The notes: generated by a model not told the origin, from the sequence alone. A stretch of DNA of 64,000 nucleotides from Lachnospiraceae bacterium (GCA_902363665.1 CABJAW010000013.1:55385-119384), one strand, 5' to 3'; positions 53,184-62,667 are shown, counted from the stretch's first letter. Numbers and translations: made by a program.

Positions 53184-54647
53184 ATGAAGGAACCAAAACC
53201 ATGCATACGCGCATTCCTGCGCCGCCTGCTGCCGCTTCTGCTGCTCGTCTTTTTTGTGAACATTCCGTTCCATGCAGACGCAGCAGTCACTTCCACAGAC
53301 GACATCCGCATCTCAAAAGGTGGAAAATTCGTACATATCAGCGGACAGTGGTACAAGTATCTGCAAAAAGATGGCACTTATGCCAAAGACTGCCTGATGA
53401 ATATCAATGGAAAAATCTACTATTTTTCCCCAAAGGGCTATCGTCAGTTCAGCTGGAAGCAGATTGGAAATGATTACTATTATTTTGGCACGTATCTTGA
53501 GGGGTATATGTATAAGCTTCGCTGGCTGAAAAAGCCGGAAGGCACTTATCTGCTTAAAAAAAGCGGAAAACGGGCTACCGGATGGCTGAATTACCAGGGA
53601 CATACCTATTATTTTGACAAAGACGGCATCCGTGCGAGCGGATGGCGGATCATAAACGGCAAAAAGTATTACTTTGGCACAGAAGATCAAGGATACAAAT
53701 ACACCGGCGGCTGGCTATATTATAAAAACCGCATTTTCTATATGAAAAAAGACGGTACACCTACCTATGGCTGGGCAACTATTTCCGGAAACCGCTATTA
53801 TTTTGATCAAAATGGCCGGGCCTATAAAGGACACCATAAAATAGACGGAATTGATTACTATTTCAGCAGCAAGGGAGCCCTGCTGTACAGCGGTCCCAAC
53901 CTGAGCATTTCTTCTGACTGTGCAGTGCTGATTGATGCTGCAACCGGAAAAGTGATCTACAACAAAAACGGTAATAAAAAGCACGCCAATGCCAGCACCA
54001 CAAAGATCATTACCTACATTCTCGCAGTAGAAAACAGCCCGGCTTCGCTTAACAACCGGGTAAAAGTTTCCGCCTATGCTGCTTCTCAGGAGCCGACCAA
54101 ATTGTATATGCAGGCTGGAGATTCTTTCAAAATGAAAGATCTTCTGTACTCACTGATGCTCGGATCGCACAATGATACTGCGGTGGCAATCGCTGAGTCC
54201 GTCAGTGGTTCAACCGCTAAATTCGCTGATAAAATGAATACCCGTGCCAAACAGCTAGGCTGTACCTCCACGCATTTTGTGACGCCGAACGGATTGGATA
54301 ATGGATTGAATCACTATACGACAGCCAGTGATCTGGCAAAAATTGCACGCTATGCCTGGCTGCACGCCCGTTCCTTCCAGAAGGTGGTCGGCACCTCCTC
54401 CTATTCATTCCGGAGCACTCAGGGGCGCTCCTACACCACCTACACAACAAACGCCCTGCTTGGTACGACACCCGGTGTAAAAGGCATGAAAACAGGTTAC
54501 ACCAACAAAGCCGGCTACTGTTTCGCCGGGGTCGTAAAGGCAAAGAGCGGAAAAACCTACATTTCCGTCACTTTAGGCGCTTCCAGCAGTACTGCCAGAT
54601 GGAACGATTCCCGGACACTCTTAAATTATGCATACAATAATCTGTAG
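53184..54647 (+). CDS. D-alanyl-D-alanine carboxypeptidase (S11) with N-terminal glucan/choline-binding-type repeats
   Basis: 487 residues, secreted: signal peptide to about residue 33 (LLLLVFFVNIPFHADA). Residues ~45-235 carry eight or so aromatic repeats of the CW_binding_1 kind (GWLNYQGHTYYFDKDGIRAS, GWRIINGKKYYFG). Residues ~245-485 are a penicillin-binding peptidase: catalytic ASTTKI (SxxK), MLGSHNDTAVA (SxN, with His where Gly is usual) and GMKTGYTNKAG (KTG). Trims cross-bridge D-Ala from wall peptides. Most DacA enzymes have a C-terminal anchor instead; here attachment seems to be by the repeats. ATG at 53184 follows CAAGGAGGAACTG. Confidence 0.9.
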   Translation: MKEPKPCIRAFLRRLLPLLLLVFFVNIPFHADAAVTSTDDIRISKGGKFVHISGQWYKYLQKDGTYAKDCLMNINGKIYYFSPKGYRQFSWKQIGNDYYYFGTYLEGYMYKLRWLKKPEGTYLLKKSGKRATGWLNYQGHTYYFDKDGIRASGWRIINGKKYYFGTEDQGYKYTGGWLYYKNRIFYMKKDGTPTYGWATISGNRYYFDQNGRAYKGHHKIDGIDYYFSSKGALLYSGPNLSISSDCAVLIDAATGKVIYNKNGNKKHANASTTKIITYILAVENSPASLNNRVKVSAYAASQEPTKLYMQAGDSFKMKDLLYSLMLGSHNDTAVAIAESVSGSTAKFADKMNTRAKQLGCTSTHFVTPNGLDNGLNHYTTASDLAKIARYAWLHARSFQKVVGTSSYSFRSTQGRSYTTYTTNALLGTTPGVKGMKTGYTNKAGYCFAGVVKAKSGKTYISVTLGASSSTARWNDSRTLLNYAYNNL

Positions 54648-54692
54648 ACGAAGCAGCAAATATTTCAGGCGAAAAAAATTTCTCTGAATTAT

Positions 54693-54732
54693 AAAAAGAT
54701 TCCGACTGTTTTTTACGGACGGAATCTTTTTT
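54693..54732. terminator. Bidirectional terminator
   Basis: AAAAAGATTCCG (54693-54704) pairs with CGGAATCTTTTTT (54720-54732), closing the carboxypeptidase transcript and the convergent radical SAM unit. Confidence 0.88.
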
Positions 54733-54768
54733 CTTATACGCTATTCCAGTTTTCTGCATGTTTCCTGT

Positions 54769-55407
54769 TTAATCTTCCCACGGACGAATCCGATACGCTG
54801 CCCCAATCTCCTCACAGATCCTGCGGCACTGCTCCTCCTCATCCTGCGTGATCGTTGTGTCCACCGTCGTCATCACCACATGCATTCCCTCTTTTACACA
54901 CTCACGCGCAAAATCAAGCATTGCGTCAAAAGACTGCTCCCCAAACCTGCTGCGCACGAGGCGATGATACTCCTCTGCGTTCGGTGTATTCAGGCTGATC
55001 GACACCGTATCAATCAATCCGTGCATTTTCGGAACGATATTTTCTCCATTGATGAGGTTTCCAAGCCCGTTTGTATTGATTCTCGTTGGCAAACCGTAAT
55101 GTTCCTTGATATAAGCTGCTCCGCGAAGCAGCACATCAAGCGCCTGCGTCGGTTCTCCGAATCCACAGAACACAGCCTCCCGATACGGATTCATATCTGT
55201 CTTTTTAAATTCTGCAACCAGTTCCTCATACGAAGTGTCATGTTCCAGCCACAAAGATCCAGATTCTTCCATATGATCGCGTGTCTGTCTCAGGCAGAAG
55301 GTACAGGCGCAAGGACATTTATTTGTAAGATTAATGTAAAGATTTCCATGCACCTCATATAAAATGGTCATTGCTCTTTTTGTTTTTTCTTTTCCTGTTT
55401 CACTCAT
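54769..55407 (-). CDS. Radical SAM protein (TatD-associated type)
   Basis: 212 residues. NLTNKCPCACTFCLRQTRD holds the CxxxCxxC cluster motif, FCGFGEPTQALDVLL the GGE-like SAM contact, and RINTNGLGNLINGE and VSISLNTPNAEEYHRLV continue the barrel. This length and the motif suit the TatD-linked radical SAM subfamily; a TatD gene is not adjacent. Substrate unknown. ATG at 55407 after AAGGAGTATCAAAA; a later ATG (MTILYEVHGN) is possible. Confidence 0.83.
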   Translation of the reverse strand: MSETGKEKTKRAMTILYEVHGNLYINLTNKCPCACTFCLRQTRDHMEESGSLWLEHDTSYEELVAEFKKTDMNPYREAVFCGFGEPTQALDVLLRGAAYIKEHYGLPTRINTNGLGNLINGENIVPKMHGLIDTVSISLNTPNAEEYHRLVRSRFGEQSFDAMLDFARECVKEGMHVVMTTVDTTITQDEEEQCRRICEEIGAAYRIRPWED

Positions 55408-55523
55408 TTTTGATACTCCTTTTCTGCGAATATCCATCATTATCTACGCTTTCTGATAACCGCTAAAGCTAAAACGATTATTTACTGACTCGGTTTCTCC
55501 TATGTTTTCCAATATTATCTCCA

Positions 55524-56351
55524 TCAGCGCAGCGTATGAAGCACCTCCTCAAAACATACCCCGTCCGTCACCGGAATCTCCAGTTGCATCGAACACTCTA
55601 TACATTTCTTGATAAAACGAGACGCTTTTTTTACCGACTCCGAAAATGGCACCTGATTGACCGCATCTGCCGCGATGACCGCCGCAAAAATATCACCGGT
55701 TCCGGAGCGCTGCGTCCCGACTTTATGCGACCGGACTACTTTTGTTCCAACGCCTGCTTCATAACAGTAATTTGCGATAAAGCCGCCCTGTACAATTCCA
55801 GTGATGACAACTTTCCCTGGTCCCTGCGATGAGAGCTGCCGCGCCATTCTCTCATAATCTTTCAACCGAAATTTTTCCTGATACGGCGTATCGGTCAAAA
55901 TACACGCCTCCGTTACATTGGGTGTCAGAATATTTGCATACGACACCAGATTTTTCATTTCCAGGCACATCTCCTGCGTATACGTCGCATACGTTTTCCC
56001 ATAATCTCCCATGACAGGATCCACGATTACCAGATTTTCTTTCGTTTTAAATGACTCCAAAAAAGAGATTACAATACGAATCTGCTCTTTTGACCCTAAA
56101 AATCCCGTACTGATCCCTGAAAATTTCAAATCAAGCTTTTTCCATTCCTCCATATACGGTATCATTTTTTCCGTATAATCATCAAAAAAGAAACTTGGAA
56201 ATCCTGTATGATTGGAAAAAATTGAGGTTGGAAGCGGACAGCACTGTACTTTCAGCATCGAAATCACCGGCAGCGCAACCGCGATAGAACATCTCCCAAA
56301 TCCCGTAAAATCATTGATTAATGCAATTTTTTTCTGATTATTATATGACAT
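55524..56351 (-). CDS. pdxY: Pyridoxal/pyridoxamine kinase
   Basis: ATP-dependent kinase of B6 salvage. 275 residues, ribokinase-like: KIALINDFTGFGRCSIAVAL, LPTSIFSNHTGFPSFFF, VIVDPVMGDYGKTYATYT, and the ATP/anion hole GTQRSGTGDIFAAVIAA. Catalytic Asp is in SGTGD. ATG at 56351 has SD GGAGAAGGAAG. Together with the downstream-lying hydrolase (56461-57015) it forms a leftward cofactor-salvage pair. Confidence 0.92.
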   Translation of the reverse strand: MSYNNQKKIALINDFTGFGRCSIAVALPVISMLKVQCCPLPTSIFSNHTGFPSFFFDDYTEKMIPYMEEWKKLDLKFSGISTGFLGSKEQIRIVISFLESFKTKENLVIVDPVMGDYGKTYATYTQEMCLEMKNLVSYANILTPNVTEACILTDTPYQEKFRLKDYERMARQLSSQGPGKVVITGIVQGGFIANYCYEAGVGTKVVRSHKVGTQRSGTGDIFAAVIAADAVNQVPFSESVKKASRFIKKCIECSMQLEIPVTDGVCFEEVLHTLR

Positions 56352-56445
56352 TTTATCTTCCTTCTCCTCTTCCTCTCTGCCGCAGGCAGGTTCCTGCTCA
56401 TCGCTGTTTTTTATTCCGTCATGCAACAGGTCCTGTCCGCCTCGC

Positions 56446-56460
56446 ATCAAAGCGGATATT
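56446..56460 (+). repeat. Family C motif (copy 3, short)
   Basis: ATCAAAGCGGATATT abuts the stop codon of the hydrolase gene. Confidence 0.3.
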
Positions 56461-57015
56461 TTATTCGGTCAAATATTCTTCACTCGTCTCCACCGTCGTA
56501 TGCATCGGTGCAAAACTCTCTGCAAGCGCCCTGATCTGCGCTTCCTTTTCCTCTGACTGCCCCGAAATAGCATCTGTCAGATAAATCACCGGGCAGCCAA
56601 GATCAATCGCTTCCATCATCGTCGCAAGCACACAGCACTCCGCCACGACACCGGTGAGCACAATATGGCCTGCTTTTTTAGCTGCCTGTACAACCTCCGG
56701 AATCTTCATCGAAGAATAAACCGGTTTTTCGCAGACTTTTCCTTTATTCAGATACGGTTTCAGATCTTCTGTAATGTCATTCAGCCACGCGTCTTCATTT
56801 ATCTGCTGATTGACTTCATTGTATGCCTTCCATCTTCCCTGCGGCTGCTCAGGCGCTGTAAATTTCGTAAAGATAACCTCCTGAAACTGGCACGTATCAA
56901 GCAGCTTCCGTATTACTACAGACGTTCTTTCCATCGACGGACAGGCCCACTCCTGTTCCGGCAGGTATACATTCTGCATATCAATCACAAGCAAAAGATC
57001 CTTCTTTTCTTTCAT
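56461..57015 (-). CDS. Cysteine hydrolase (isochorismatase/nicotinamidase family)
   Basis: 184 residues. Catalytic triad visible: Asp in LLVIDMQNVYLP (residue ~12), Lys in KVCEKPVYSS (~97) and Cys in GVVAECCVLATMMEAID (~128). Metal ligands of PncA (D-x-H-x-H) are not clear, so it may hydrolyse another amide; nicotinamidase or a related amidohydrolase. First gene of the unit with pdxY. Its ATG at 57015 follows AGGAGGAAAGAAT. Confidence 0.82.
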   Translation of the reverse strand: MKEKKDLLLVIDMQNVYLPEQEWACPSMERTSVVIRKLLDTCQFQEVIFTKFTAPEQPQGRWKAYNEVNQQINEDAWLNDITEDLKPYLNKGKVCEKPVYSSMKIPEVVQAAKKAGHIVLTGVVAECCVLATMMEAIDLGCPVIYLTDAISGQSEEKEAQIRALAESFAPMHTTVETSEEYLTE

Positions 57016-57053
57016 ATTCTTTCCTCCTGCTTTCTATTACAAATCGGAGCTTT

Positions 57054-57074
57054 ATAATCCGCTTTGACTAAATC
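57054..57074 (-). repeat. Family C motif (copy 4)
   Basis: Minus-strand TTTAGTCAAAGCGGATTAT, 40-60 bp upstream of the hydrolase ATG. The following TATAAA could be its -10 box. Confidence 0.35.
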
Positions 57075-57087
57075 CTGTTCCTTGCAG

Positions 57088-57117
57088 TTGACAATTGTTT
57101 CAACCACAAACTATAAT
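57088..57117 (+). promoter_or_regulatory. Promoter of uridine phosphorylase gene
   Basis: TTGACA (57088-57093), 18-bp spacer, TATAAT (57112-57117). Both hexamers are perfect. The leader then runs through a family B repeat before the ATG at 57274. Confidence 0.75.
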
Positions 57118-57122
57118 AACTT

Positions 57123-57188
57123 AAAGCATCCCATCTCACCGCTTAGTGCTCCGCGCACTTGAAGCGTGGGAATGCTTATCTGCGTTCA
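57123..57188 (+). repeat. Dispersed palindromic element, family B (copy 4)
   Basis: AAGCATCCCA ... CGCTTAGTGC-TCCGC-GCACTTGAAGCG ... GGGAATGCTTATCTGCGTTCA. Core hairpin intact; lies in the 5' leader between promoter and udp-like gene. Confidence 0.8.
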
Positions 57189-57273
57189 AGATATTTCGCA
57201 TCCCTGCAGACAAAAAGCACAGTTTATTATAACAAGTTCCAGAAATCTCTGCAATCACGAAAGGAGTTATATC

Positions 57274-58122
57274 ATGAATAAAATGCCGCACATTCAATTA
57301 GACGGTTCCGTTAATGCCACTGCCGCCATTCTGCCAGGCGACCCTGCCCGCGTGGATGCAATCGCCACATTCTTGACCGATGTAAAAGAAGAAGGTTTCA
57401 GCCGTGAATATAAAAGTATCACCGGTACCTATAAAGGCCATCGTATACTGGCCATCTCTACCGGAATGGGCGGTGCTTCAACTGCAATCTGTGTCGAAGA
57501 ACTCGCAGATCTCGGGTTTCAGGATCTGATCCGCATCGGAAGCTGTGGTGCGCTTCAGAGCCATCTGCAGCTTGGACAACTCGTACTCTGCGACCGTGCA
57601 GTCTGCGACGATGGAACCAGTCAGACTTATACCAATTATCTGCGCTACGCTGCGCCGGAGCTCAATCTGCCTTCTTCTTCCCTGACTGCAAACTCAGTTT
57701 TCCCCGCCCCGACAGCCAGTCTTTTTGACAAAACTGCCACATCTTCCGAATCAGCCATACAGTTTGCATTTTCCAATCCGAATCTGCTTACCATTTGCGA
57801 AGCTCAGGCAAAAAAACTTGAATTTCCATATGCCGTCGGCCCGACCCGCTGCCATGATGCCCTTTATCAGCGAAATAAACCAGCACTGGACGAGTTTTAT
57901 TCCGGCAAAGGAATTTATGCCTCTGATATGGAAACAGCCGCTCTGTTCGCCGTCGGTACGCTTAGAGGACTTCATACCGCCAGCATTTTAAACGTTGTGG
58001 TTGAATGGAAAAAAGATCTAAAAGATGGCATCTCCTCCTACAAAAACGGAGAAGACGCAGCCGCACTTGGGGAACGAAATGAAATCCTGCTCGCACTTGA
58101 GACGCTGGCTGCCTGCAGATAA
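57274..58122 (+). CDS. udp: Uridine phosphorylase-like nucleoside phosphorylase
   Basis: Phosphorolysis of uridine (or related nucleosides). 282 residues of the PNP/Udp family: LPGDPARVDAIATFL, ISTGMGGASTAICVEEL, LIRIGSCGALQSHLQLGQLV and SDMETAALFAVGTLRGLHTA. GTSGGL-type phosphate loop is RIGSCGAL. ATG at 57274 follows AAAGGAGTTATATC. A uridine preference is inferred from the RIGSCG/DMET context and is not proven. Confidence 0.9.
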   Translation: MNKMPHIQLDGSVNATAAILPGDPARVDAIATFLTDVKEEGFSREYKSITGTYKGHRILAISTGMGGASTAICVEELADLGFQDLIRIGSCGALQSHLQLGQLVLCDRAVCDDGTSQTYTNYLRYAAPELNLPSSSLTANSVFPAPTASLFDKTATSSESAIQFAFSNPNLLTICEAQAKKLEFPYAVGPTRCHDALYQRNKPALDEFYSGKGIYASDMETAALFAVGTLRGLHTASILNVVVEWKKDLKDGISSYKNGEDAAALGERNEILLALETLAACR

Positions 58123-58142
58123 CACCTTTCTCTCCCAATGAT

Positions 58143-58197
58143 AAAAGGCTATCATAAATCACTCATTTTTTGTGATCTATGATAGCCTGATTTTTAT
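58143..58197 (+). terminator. Terminator of the udp-like gene
   Basis: AAAAGGCTATCATA ... ATCAC, loop, GTGAT ... TATGATAGCCTGATTTTT. Long stem, also usable by the convergent gene. Confidence 0.85.
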
Positions 58198-58226
58198 TGC
58201 ATTACAAACTTATTATTTTTTTCTAT

Positions 58227-59519
58227 TTAGTATGAAATTACCCTTGTTCCAAGCGGGCAGGTGCGATCCAAGAAATACAAATCGTCATCTCCCAACCGGA
58301 TACATCCGCCGGAAACCGCTCCCTGGGCAAGCGAAGATGTCCTTCGATGAAATCCGTATCCTCTCCATCCAAACCACGCAATATAAATAATCGGGCCGCC
58401 GTACATATAGCCTTTCCGCACAAGCTTATACGTCGTTTTAATTGGCGTATTGCCATTTTTACCAACAACGCATTTCATTTTTCGAATACCTTTCCATTCT
58501 CCCTGTGATCCCTGGAAAATATAGGTATAAAGAGAATACTGATTAATCCAGATCAGATACTTCGTATCACTGCTATATCCCATAGAATTTACATACGCTT
58601 CTGCCTGTGCAAAAGTGTACATCTTTCCTGAAGTATTTAAGCTATTATAGCTAAGATTTCTTCCCGGAACTTCTATTTCTTTACCATTCCAGATTGCATT
58701 GACAATTCCGCTTCTGCGTTCTTTTGCTACAATGGCTGTGCCTGCTCTGAGATTTACTTTCTTTCCACTGGCCTTGATCTTAACTGTCGTATTACATCTG
58801 AGTGTTGTGTTATAGTACCTTCCATGTACCTGACTCATATCAATCGCTTTTGCGACTCCGCTTACCATTTGAGAGTCTTCGCCATAAAGCGTCTGATCTC
58901 CTATTTTACGATAACTTCGTACATAAAAATAATACTTTCTTTTTACCGTCAGATTCCGAAACTGCACTAATGTATTTGTAGTAATCTTAACTGTCGTTCT
59001 CTTATTTGTTTCCGGATTATAAACCTTCACTATATATCCTGTTGCATTTTTGGCACTATTCCATTTTAGCACCATACTTTTATCGCCATAGCTGGCAATA
59101 CGCAGATTTTTAACCTGCCTCGGTTTCTGGTAAGCTGTCGTCGCAATTACAATTGGGCTGCCATTTACGCTTTTATAAACTTTTCCAGCTCGATAATTGT
59201 ATGCAAATACCTGGAAATAATAACGCTGACCAAGCTTAAGGTTCTTCACAGTATAAGAAGTTCCCGCCTGATGTGTGAGATTCGTATAGGCATTATTCTT
59301 TTTATCGATCATATAAACAATGTAGCCATCTGCATTATTTGCTTTTGTCCAGCGCAAAGACACTGAATTTTCTGCCCGTGCCGTCACCGTAAGTTTCGCT
59401 ACATTTCCCGGTATATAATTCTCGGCCGCCAAAGATTTTACGCCAAATATTCCAACAAATACCAGCAAAAACAGTAACATGCTAAGTGACTTTATTCCTT
59501 TTTTCATTTTATTTACCAT
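58227..59519 (-). CDS. L,D-transpeptidase (YkuD) with two fibronectin type III-like domains
   Basis: 430 residues. Signal peptide (SLSMLLFLLVFVGIFGVKSLA), two FnIII-like modules at about residues 38-125 and 132-215 (LRWTKANNADGYIVYMIDKK, LKWNSAKNATGYIVKVYNP), an SH3-like/linker region, and a C-terminal YkuD domain with GFHRRTSSLAQGAVSGGCIR (His ... S-x-G-C-x-R). Makes 3-3 peptidoglycan crosslinks or attaches proteins to the wall; resistant to most beta-lactams. ATG at 59519 has SD AGGAGGAG. Confidence 0.9.
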   Translation of the reverse strand: MVNKMKKGIKSLSMLLFLLVFVGIFGVKSLAAENYIPGNVAKLTVTARAENSVSLRWTKANNADGYIVYMIDKKNNAYTNLTHQAGTSYTVKNLKLGQRYYFQVFAYNYRAGKVYKSVNGSPIVIATTAYQKPRQVKNLRIASYGDKSMVLKWNSAKNATGYIVKVYNPETNKRTTVKITTNTLVQFRNLTVKRKYYFYVRSYRKIGDQTLYGEDSQMVSGVAKAIDMSQVHGRYYNTTLRCNTTVKIKASGKKVNLRAGTAIVAKERRSGIVNAIWNGKEIEVPGRNLSYNSLNTSGKMYTFAQAEAYVNSMGYSSDTKYLIWINQYSLYTYIFQGSQGEWKGIRKMKCVVGKNGNTPIKTTYKLVRKGYMYGGPIIYIAWFGWRGYGFHRRTSSLAQGAVSGGCIRLGDDDLYFLDRTCPLGTRVISY

Positions 59520-59567
59520 CACTTTCTCTCCTCCTATCTCCGCATGACACCCTGTATGTTCATTTCT

Positions 59568-59597
59568 ATATTACCGTATTGATAAGTATGTTGTCAA
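59568..59597 (-). promoter_or_regulatory. Promoter of the L,D-transpeptidase gene
   Basis: Minus strand TTGACA (59592-59597), 18-bp spacer, TAATAT (59568-59573). It starts right next to the upstream glycosyltransferase stop codon. Confidence 0.6.
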
Positions 59598-60809
59598 CTA
59601 CCTGCTTTTTTTTAATCCATTCTCATTCGCAGCCCCTCTCGCACCGGCACCTCCTTTCATCTGCCTTGCAAACAGCCAGTATGTAAAACCACTATACAGT
59701 ATCAAACTGATCAACGATGAAATTGGAAGTGATATCGCTCTATATTCAAACAGATAATTTCCGTATGTAAATATTGATAACAGATTCGTGCCAATTGCAA
59801 GCACAATTCCAGCTGGTTCCAGAAAAGTATAAAAAATTGCCATCACTTCCAGTACATATGCATATCGCTCATGCATATTTGGAAGAAAAAAGCTGCAGGT
59901 ATAAAGCGTCCACATCGCCACAGCAAAAAATATTTTAAAGTTCCAAAGCTCTGCCCCCTTTTTCACACAAATATACACTCCAATTCCGAGCATTAATATC
60001 GTAAGTAATATGGCCGCTTTGCGGAACATCTCATAATCGCCGTGTCCCTTTTCTGTTGTAATCAATGTATAGATATTTGGAAAATTCACATAAACCCGAT
60101 TGTAAGTGTTAGTCTGCTTTTTATAAATATCAATTAACTCCATCACATTCCGTCCAGCTAAAAGCCCTGGAAGTGATAAAAACACTGCTGTCGCCGGCAC
60201 GATCAAAAACTGTACAATAGAAAATTTCTTTCTGCATAAATAACAGATCAGGAAAAACGGCAGGAAAAATACTGCCTGTAACTTAAAGGCAAATGCCGCA
60301 CCAAAAGCAAGCATACTAAGCGCATACTTTTCCTTATATAAAAGCACAAATGCCAATATTCCAAAAAATGTATAAATCGAATCACACTGTCCCCATACAG
60401 CCGAATTCAACAGTACGATAGGGGAACAAAATACACATGCAAACGCCAAAACGGCTTTTATTTCTTTTCTTCCTCTGGCAAACCAGTACGTCAGCCCTCC
60501 ACAAAGAATTGCCAGGCCTAAATCAAAAGCGCAGGACACTACTTTATAAGCATGGATCGGATTGAGCGGAAATTTTGTCAGAATCCAGATAATAATCTGG
60601 TATGGAATATTATAGTTTCCAATCTGCTGAGAAATTCCTTCTTCTGCAATTCGTCCATACCATTTCAACAGATAAAGCCGCATGTCATCGCTAAGATAAT
60701 GAAAGCCAACAATTCGCAGCAGGCATCCTGTCACTAAAACTGCCAGACAAAATAAAACCGTTACATGCTTTTCAATAAACTCTACCACTCTTTTTTCCGC
60801 CTTGAACAT
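59598..60809 (-). CDS. GT-C-fold membrane glycosyltransferase
   Basis: 403 residues with about 9-10 helices. HYLSDDMRLYLLKWYGRIAE holds the extracytoplasmic Asp pair of polyprenyl-phosphate-sugar-dependent GT-C enzymes; SAVWGQCDSIYTFFG and FFLPNMHERYAYVLEV are typical of the DUF2029/PMT-like group. Uses a lipid-linked sugar made by a DPM-type enzyme such as the 62668 gene. ATG at 60809 follows GAAGGGAGAAAAA. Acceptor unknown. Confidence 0.82.
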   Translation of the reverse strand: MFKAEKRVVEFIEKHVTVLFCLAVLVTGCLLRIVGFHYLSDDMRLYLLKWYGRIAEEGISQQIGNYNIPYQIIIWILTKFPLNPIHAYKVVSCAFDLGLAILCGGLTYWFARGRKEIKAVLAFACVFCSPIVLLNSAVWGQCDSIYTFFGILAFVLLYKEKYALSMLAFGAAFAFKLQAVFFLPFFLICYLCRKKFSIVQFLIVPATAVFLSLPGLLAGRNVMELIDIYKKQTNTYNRVYVNFPNIYTLITTEKGHGDYEMFRKAAILLTILMLGIGVYICVKKGAELWNFKIFFAVAMWTLYTCSFFLPNMHERYAYVLEVMAIFYTFLEPAGIVLAIGTNLLSIFTYGNYLFEYRAISLPISSLISLILYSGFTYWLFARQMKGGAGARGAANENGLKKSR

Positions 60810-60954
60810 TTTTTCTCCCTTCGTGCCTTCGTTTTTTTCATCCTGGTATCCTTTCGCAAATAATTTCAAATTATAGCAATTCTGCAAAATAATACATCCC
60901 CTCCGATCTGTCAGAGCGTGAAATACTGCGTCAGAAATCTTTGCCGTGCGTCAG

Positions 60955-62661
60955 TTATTTGCTTTGAATACTATAAACTTTATAACTTCCAATTTCTGAG
61001 ACCATAATCGCCTGTGCATTTTCATCATAATGCTTCTGTATATATTCTACCGTGTCATCAATCTTGTTATCAATAATATACACCTTTTCGCTATTTATTA
61101 AGTCACGAAATGGATTTTTCACCTGATACTGGTCTAATGCCGCACTATAAACCGGTGTTTTTGCAGACCATCCACCAAGCGGATACATATTTTCTCCTAT
61201 CCCATATGGAATACTGTCAAATACACCGTATGCTTTTGTCAGCGAAATCGTTCCTACTTTAAACAAATATAAATGTTCCTGATCACTGTGTATCTCCTCC
61301 AGCAGAGCTTTTTCCTCCTGCATCTCACTGTATTTATCTTCTGTATTCGCTTTCCAGTTTCTTCGTCCGGTATTCTGGCTGACGCATAGTACCGCTGCCA
61401 CTAACAGGAGACCGCTGCGGCTTGAAAACCACTCATTTTCTCCTGTCATTGTCCATAATACTACCAGGGAAGCAGCTAGCCACAATCCGACATCTACTCG
61501 ATTGTAAAGATATCTTCCCCTGTAAAACAGCAGAAAATATACAACCATTATCACAAAAATTTCATAAATTAAAGCCGGAACTTCCTTTTTCGTATGTTTT
61601 CCCCAACACAATGTACAGAAAAACAGAATCAAAAAGCTCCAAAAAGAAGGAATCGTTGTAAATCGGAACGGAAAACGCTCAAAAAATCGCTGAAAAAAAT
61701 CCTGATTAATCTGTTTCGGCTTTTTCAGTGCAATCAACTGTTTCATAGTCTCCACTGTAAAAAGCTCTGAATCCATATGATTCCAACCTTTGATCATCCG
61801 ATATGCTGCTTGATCAATTCCAAGGCTTTCATATACCTCTTTATTCGAACTATAGCCCGGGAATCCATAATCAAACAGTTCCGTACGGGCTTCATTATAC
61901 TCTTTATACTCCTGCCATTCCTGAGAAGCATATGCCCGCTGATCAATCACGTATAATCCACCAATGAAAAGGAAGAGTACTGCCGCCGCTACAATGTCAT
62001 GACAAAAGAGACGTTTTCGCACCGCAGATTCTGAAAAAAATAACTGTAGCAGCAACATCACACAGATTCCTGAAATCACTGCTGCCTCTGCCAGAAACTG
62101 ATCGCTCCGTATCATAAATCCAAACGCCGCCAGGCCATAACCACACACCAATTCTTTCCAGCGAATTTTTTCTTCTTCCAACGCATAAAATAAAAGAAAG
62201 AATCCGGCAGCGGAAACAATTCCCGCCGTTTTTGTATACTGAAACTTGACATAACCTTCATAGCCAAATACTGATATCGTCAAAATTCCGATCCAAAGCG
62301 AGGAAATATTTCCTGCTCTGCAGACAATCACATATACAATCGCCGTAAAGGCCAAAAAAAGTAAGGCATATTCTCCCAGCGTATACCACGGCATCCACTG
62401 GCATATCCGATAACAAACAGACAAAATGAGACCCCAGACATAATTAGAATATACCATATGCGGGTCGTATACCTTTTTTGCACCATTTACCAGATTCATA
62501 AGTCCTATATCATCGTTAGTTTCAAAAATCGGCCGAAAAATAAGCAATAACAGAAGAAGCAATAACAGATTTGCTGCAATTGCAAAACAGAACGGATGAT
62601 CTATTGCCTTTTTCCCAATATTTAATTTCTTTTTTTGGGTTATATTTATCACTTCCATCAT
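60955..62661 (-). CDS. Uncharacterised multi-pass membrane protein in a glycosyltransferase group
   Basis: 568 residues. A basic N-terminus, then about ten hydrophobic segments to residue ~430 (CFAIAANLLLLLLLLLIFRP, DIVAAAVLFLFIGGLYVI), and a soluble C-terminal ~150 residues. FRPIFETNDDIGLMNLVNG after the first helix places an Asp pair where GT-C glycosyltransferases have their catalytic acid. It is therefore probably a GT-C-like sugar transferase or a related glycan protein, but I do not recognise the family. It lies between the GT-C and the GT2 genes on one strand. Confidence 0.6.
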   Translation of the reverse strand: MMEVINITQKKKLNIGKKAIDHPFCFAIAANLLLLLLLLLIFRPIFETNDDIGLMNLVNGAKKVYDPHMVYSNYVWGLILSVCYRICQWMPWYTLGEYALLFLAFTAIVYVIVCRAGNISSLWIGILTISVFGYEGYVKFQYTKTAGIVSAAGFFLLFYALEEEKIRWKELVCGYGLAAFGFMIRSDQFLAEAAVISGICVMLLLQLFFSESAVRKRLFCHDIVAAAVLFLFIGGLYVIDQRAYASQEWQEYKEYNEARTELFDYGFPGYSSNKEVYESLGIDQAAYRMIKGWNHMDSELFTVETMKQLIALKKPKQINQDFFQRFFERFPFRFTTIPSFWSFLILFFCTLCWGKHTKKEVPALIYEIFVIMVVYFLLFYRGRYLYNRVDVGLWLAASLVVLWTMTGENEWFSSRSGLLLVAAVLCVSQNTGRRNWKANTEDKYSEMQEEKALLEEIHSDQEHLYLFKVGTISLTKAYGVFDSIPYGIGENMYPLGGWSAKTPVYSAALDQYQVKNPFRDLINSEKVYIIDNKIDDTVEYIQKHYDENAQAIMVSEIGSYKVYSIQSK

Positions 62662-62667
62662 CTTATC

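Noticed and set aside
57166..57273. Upstream start of the udp-like gene at 57166
   Set aside because: The extension lies in the repeat element; ATG at 57274 has the SD and matches the family N-terminus.
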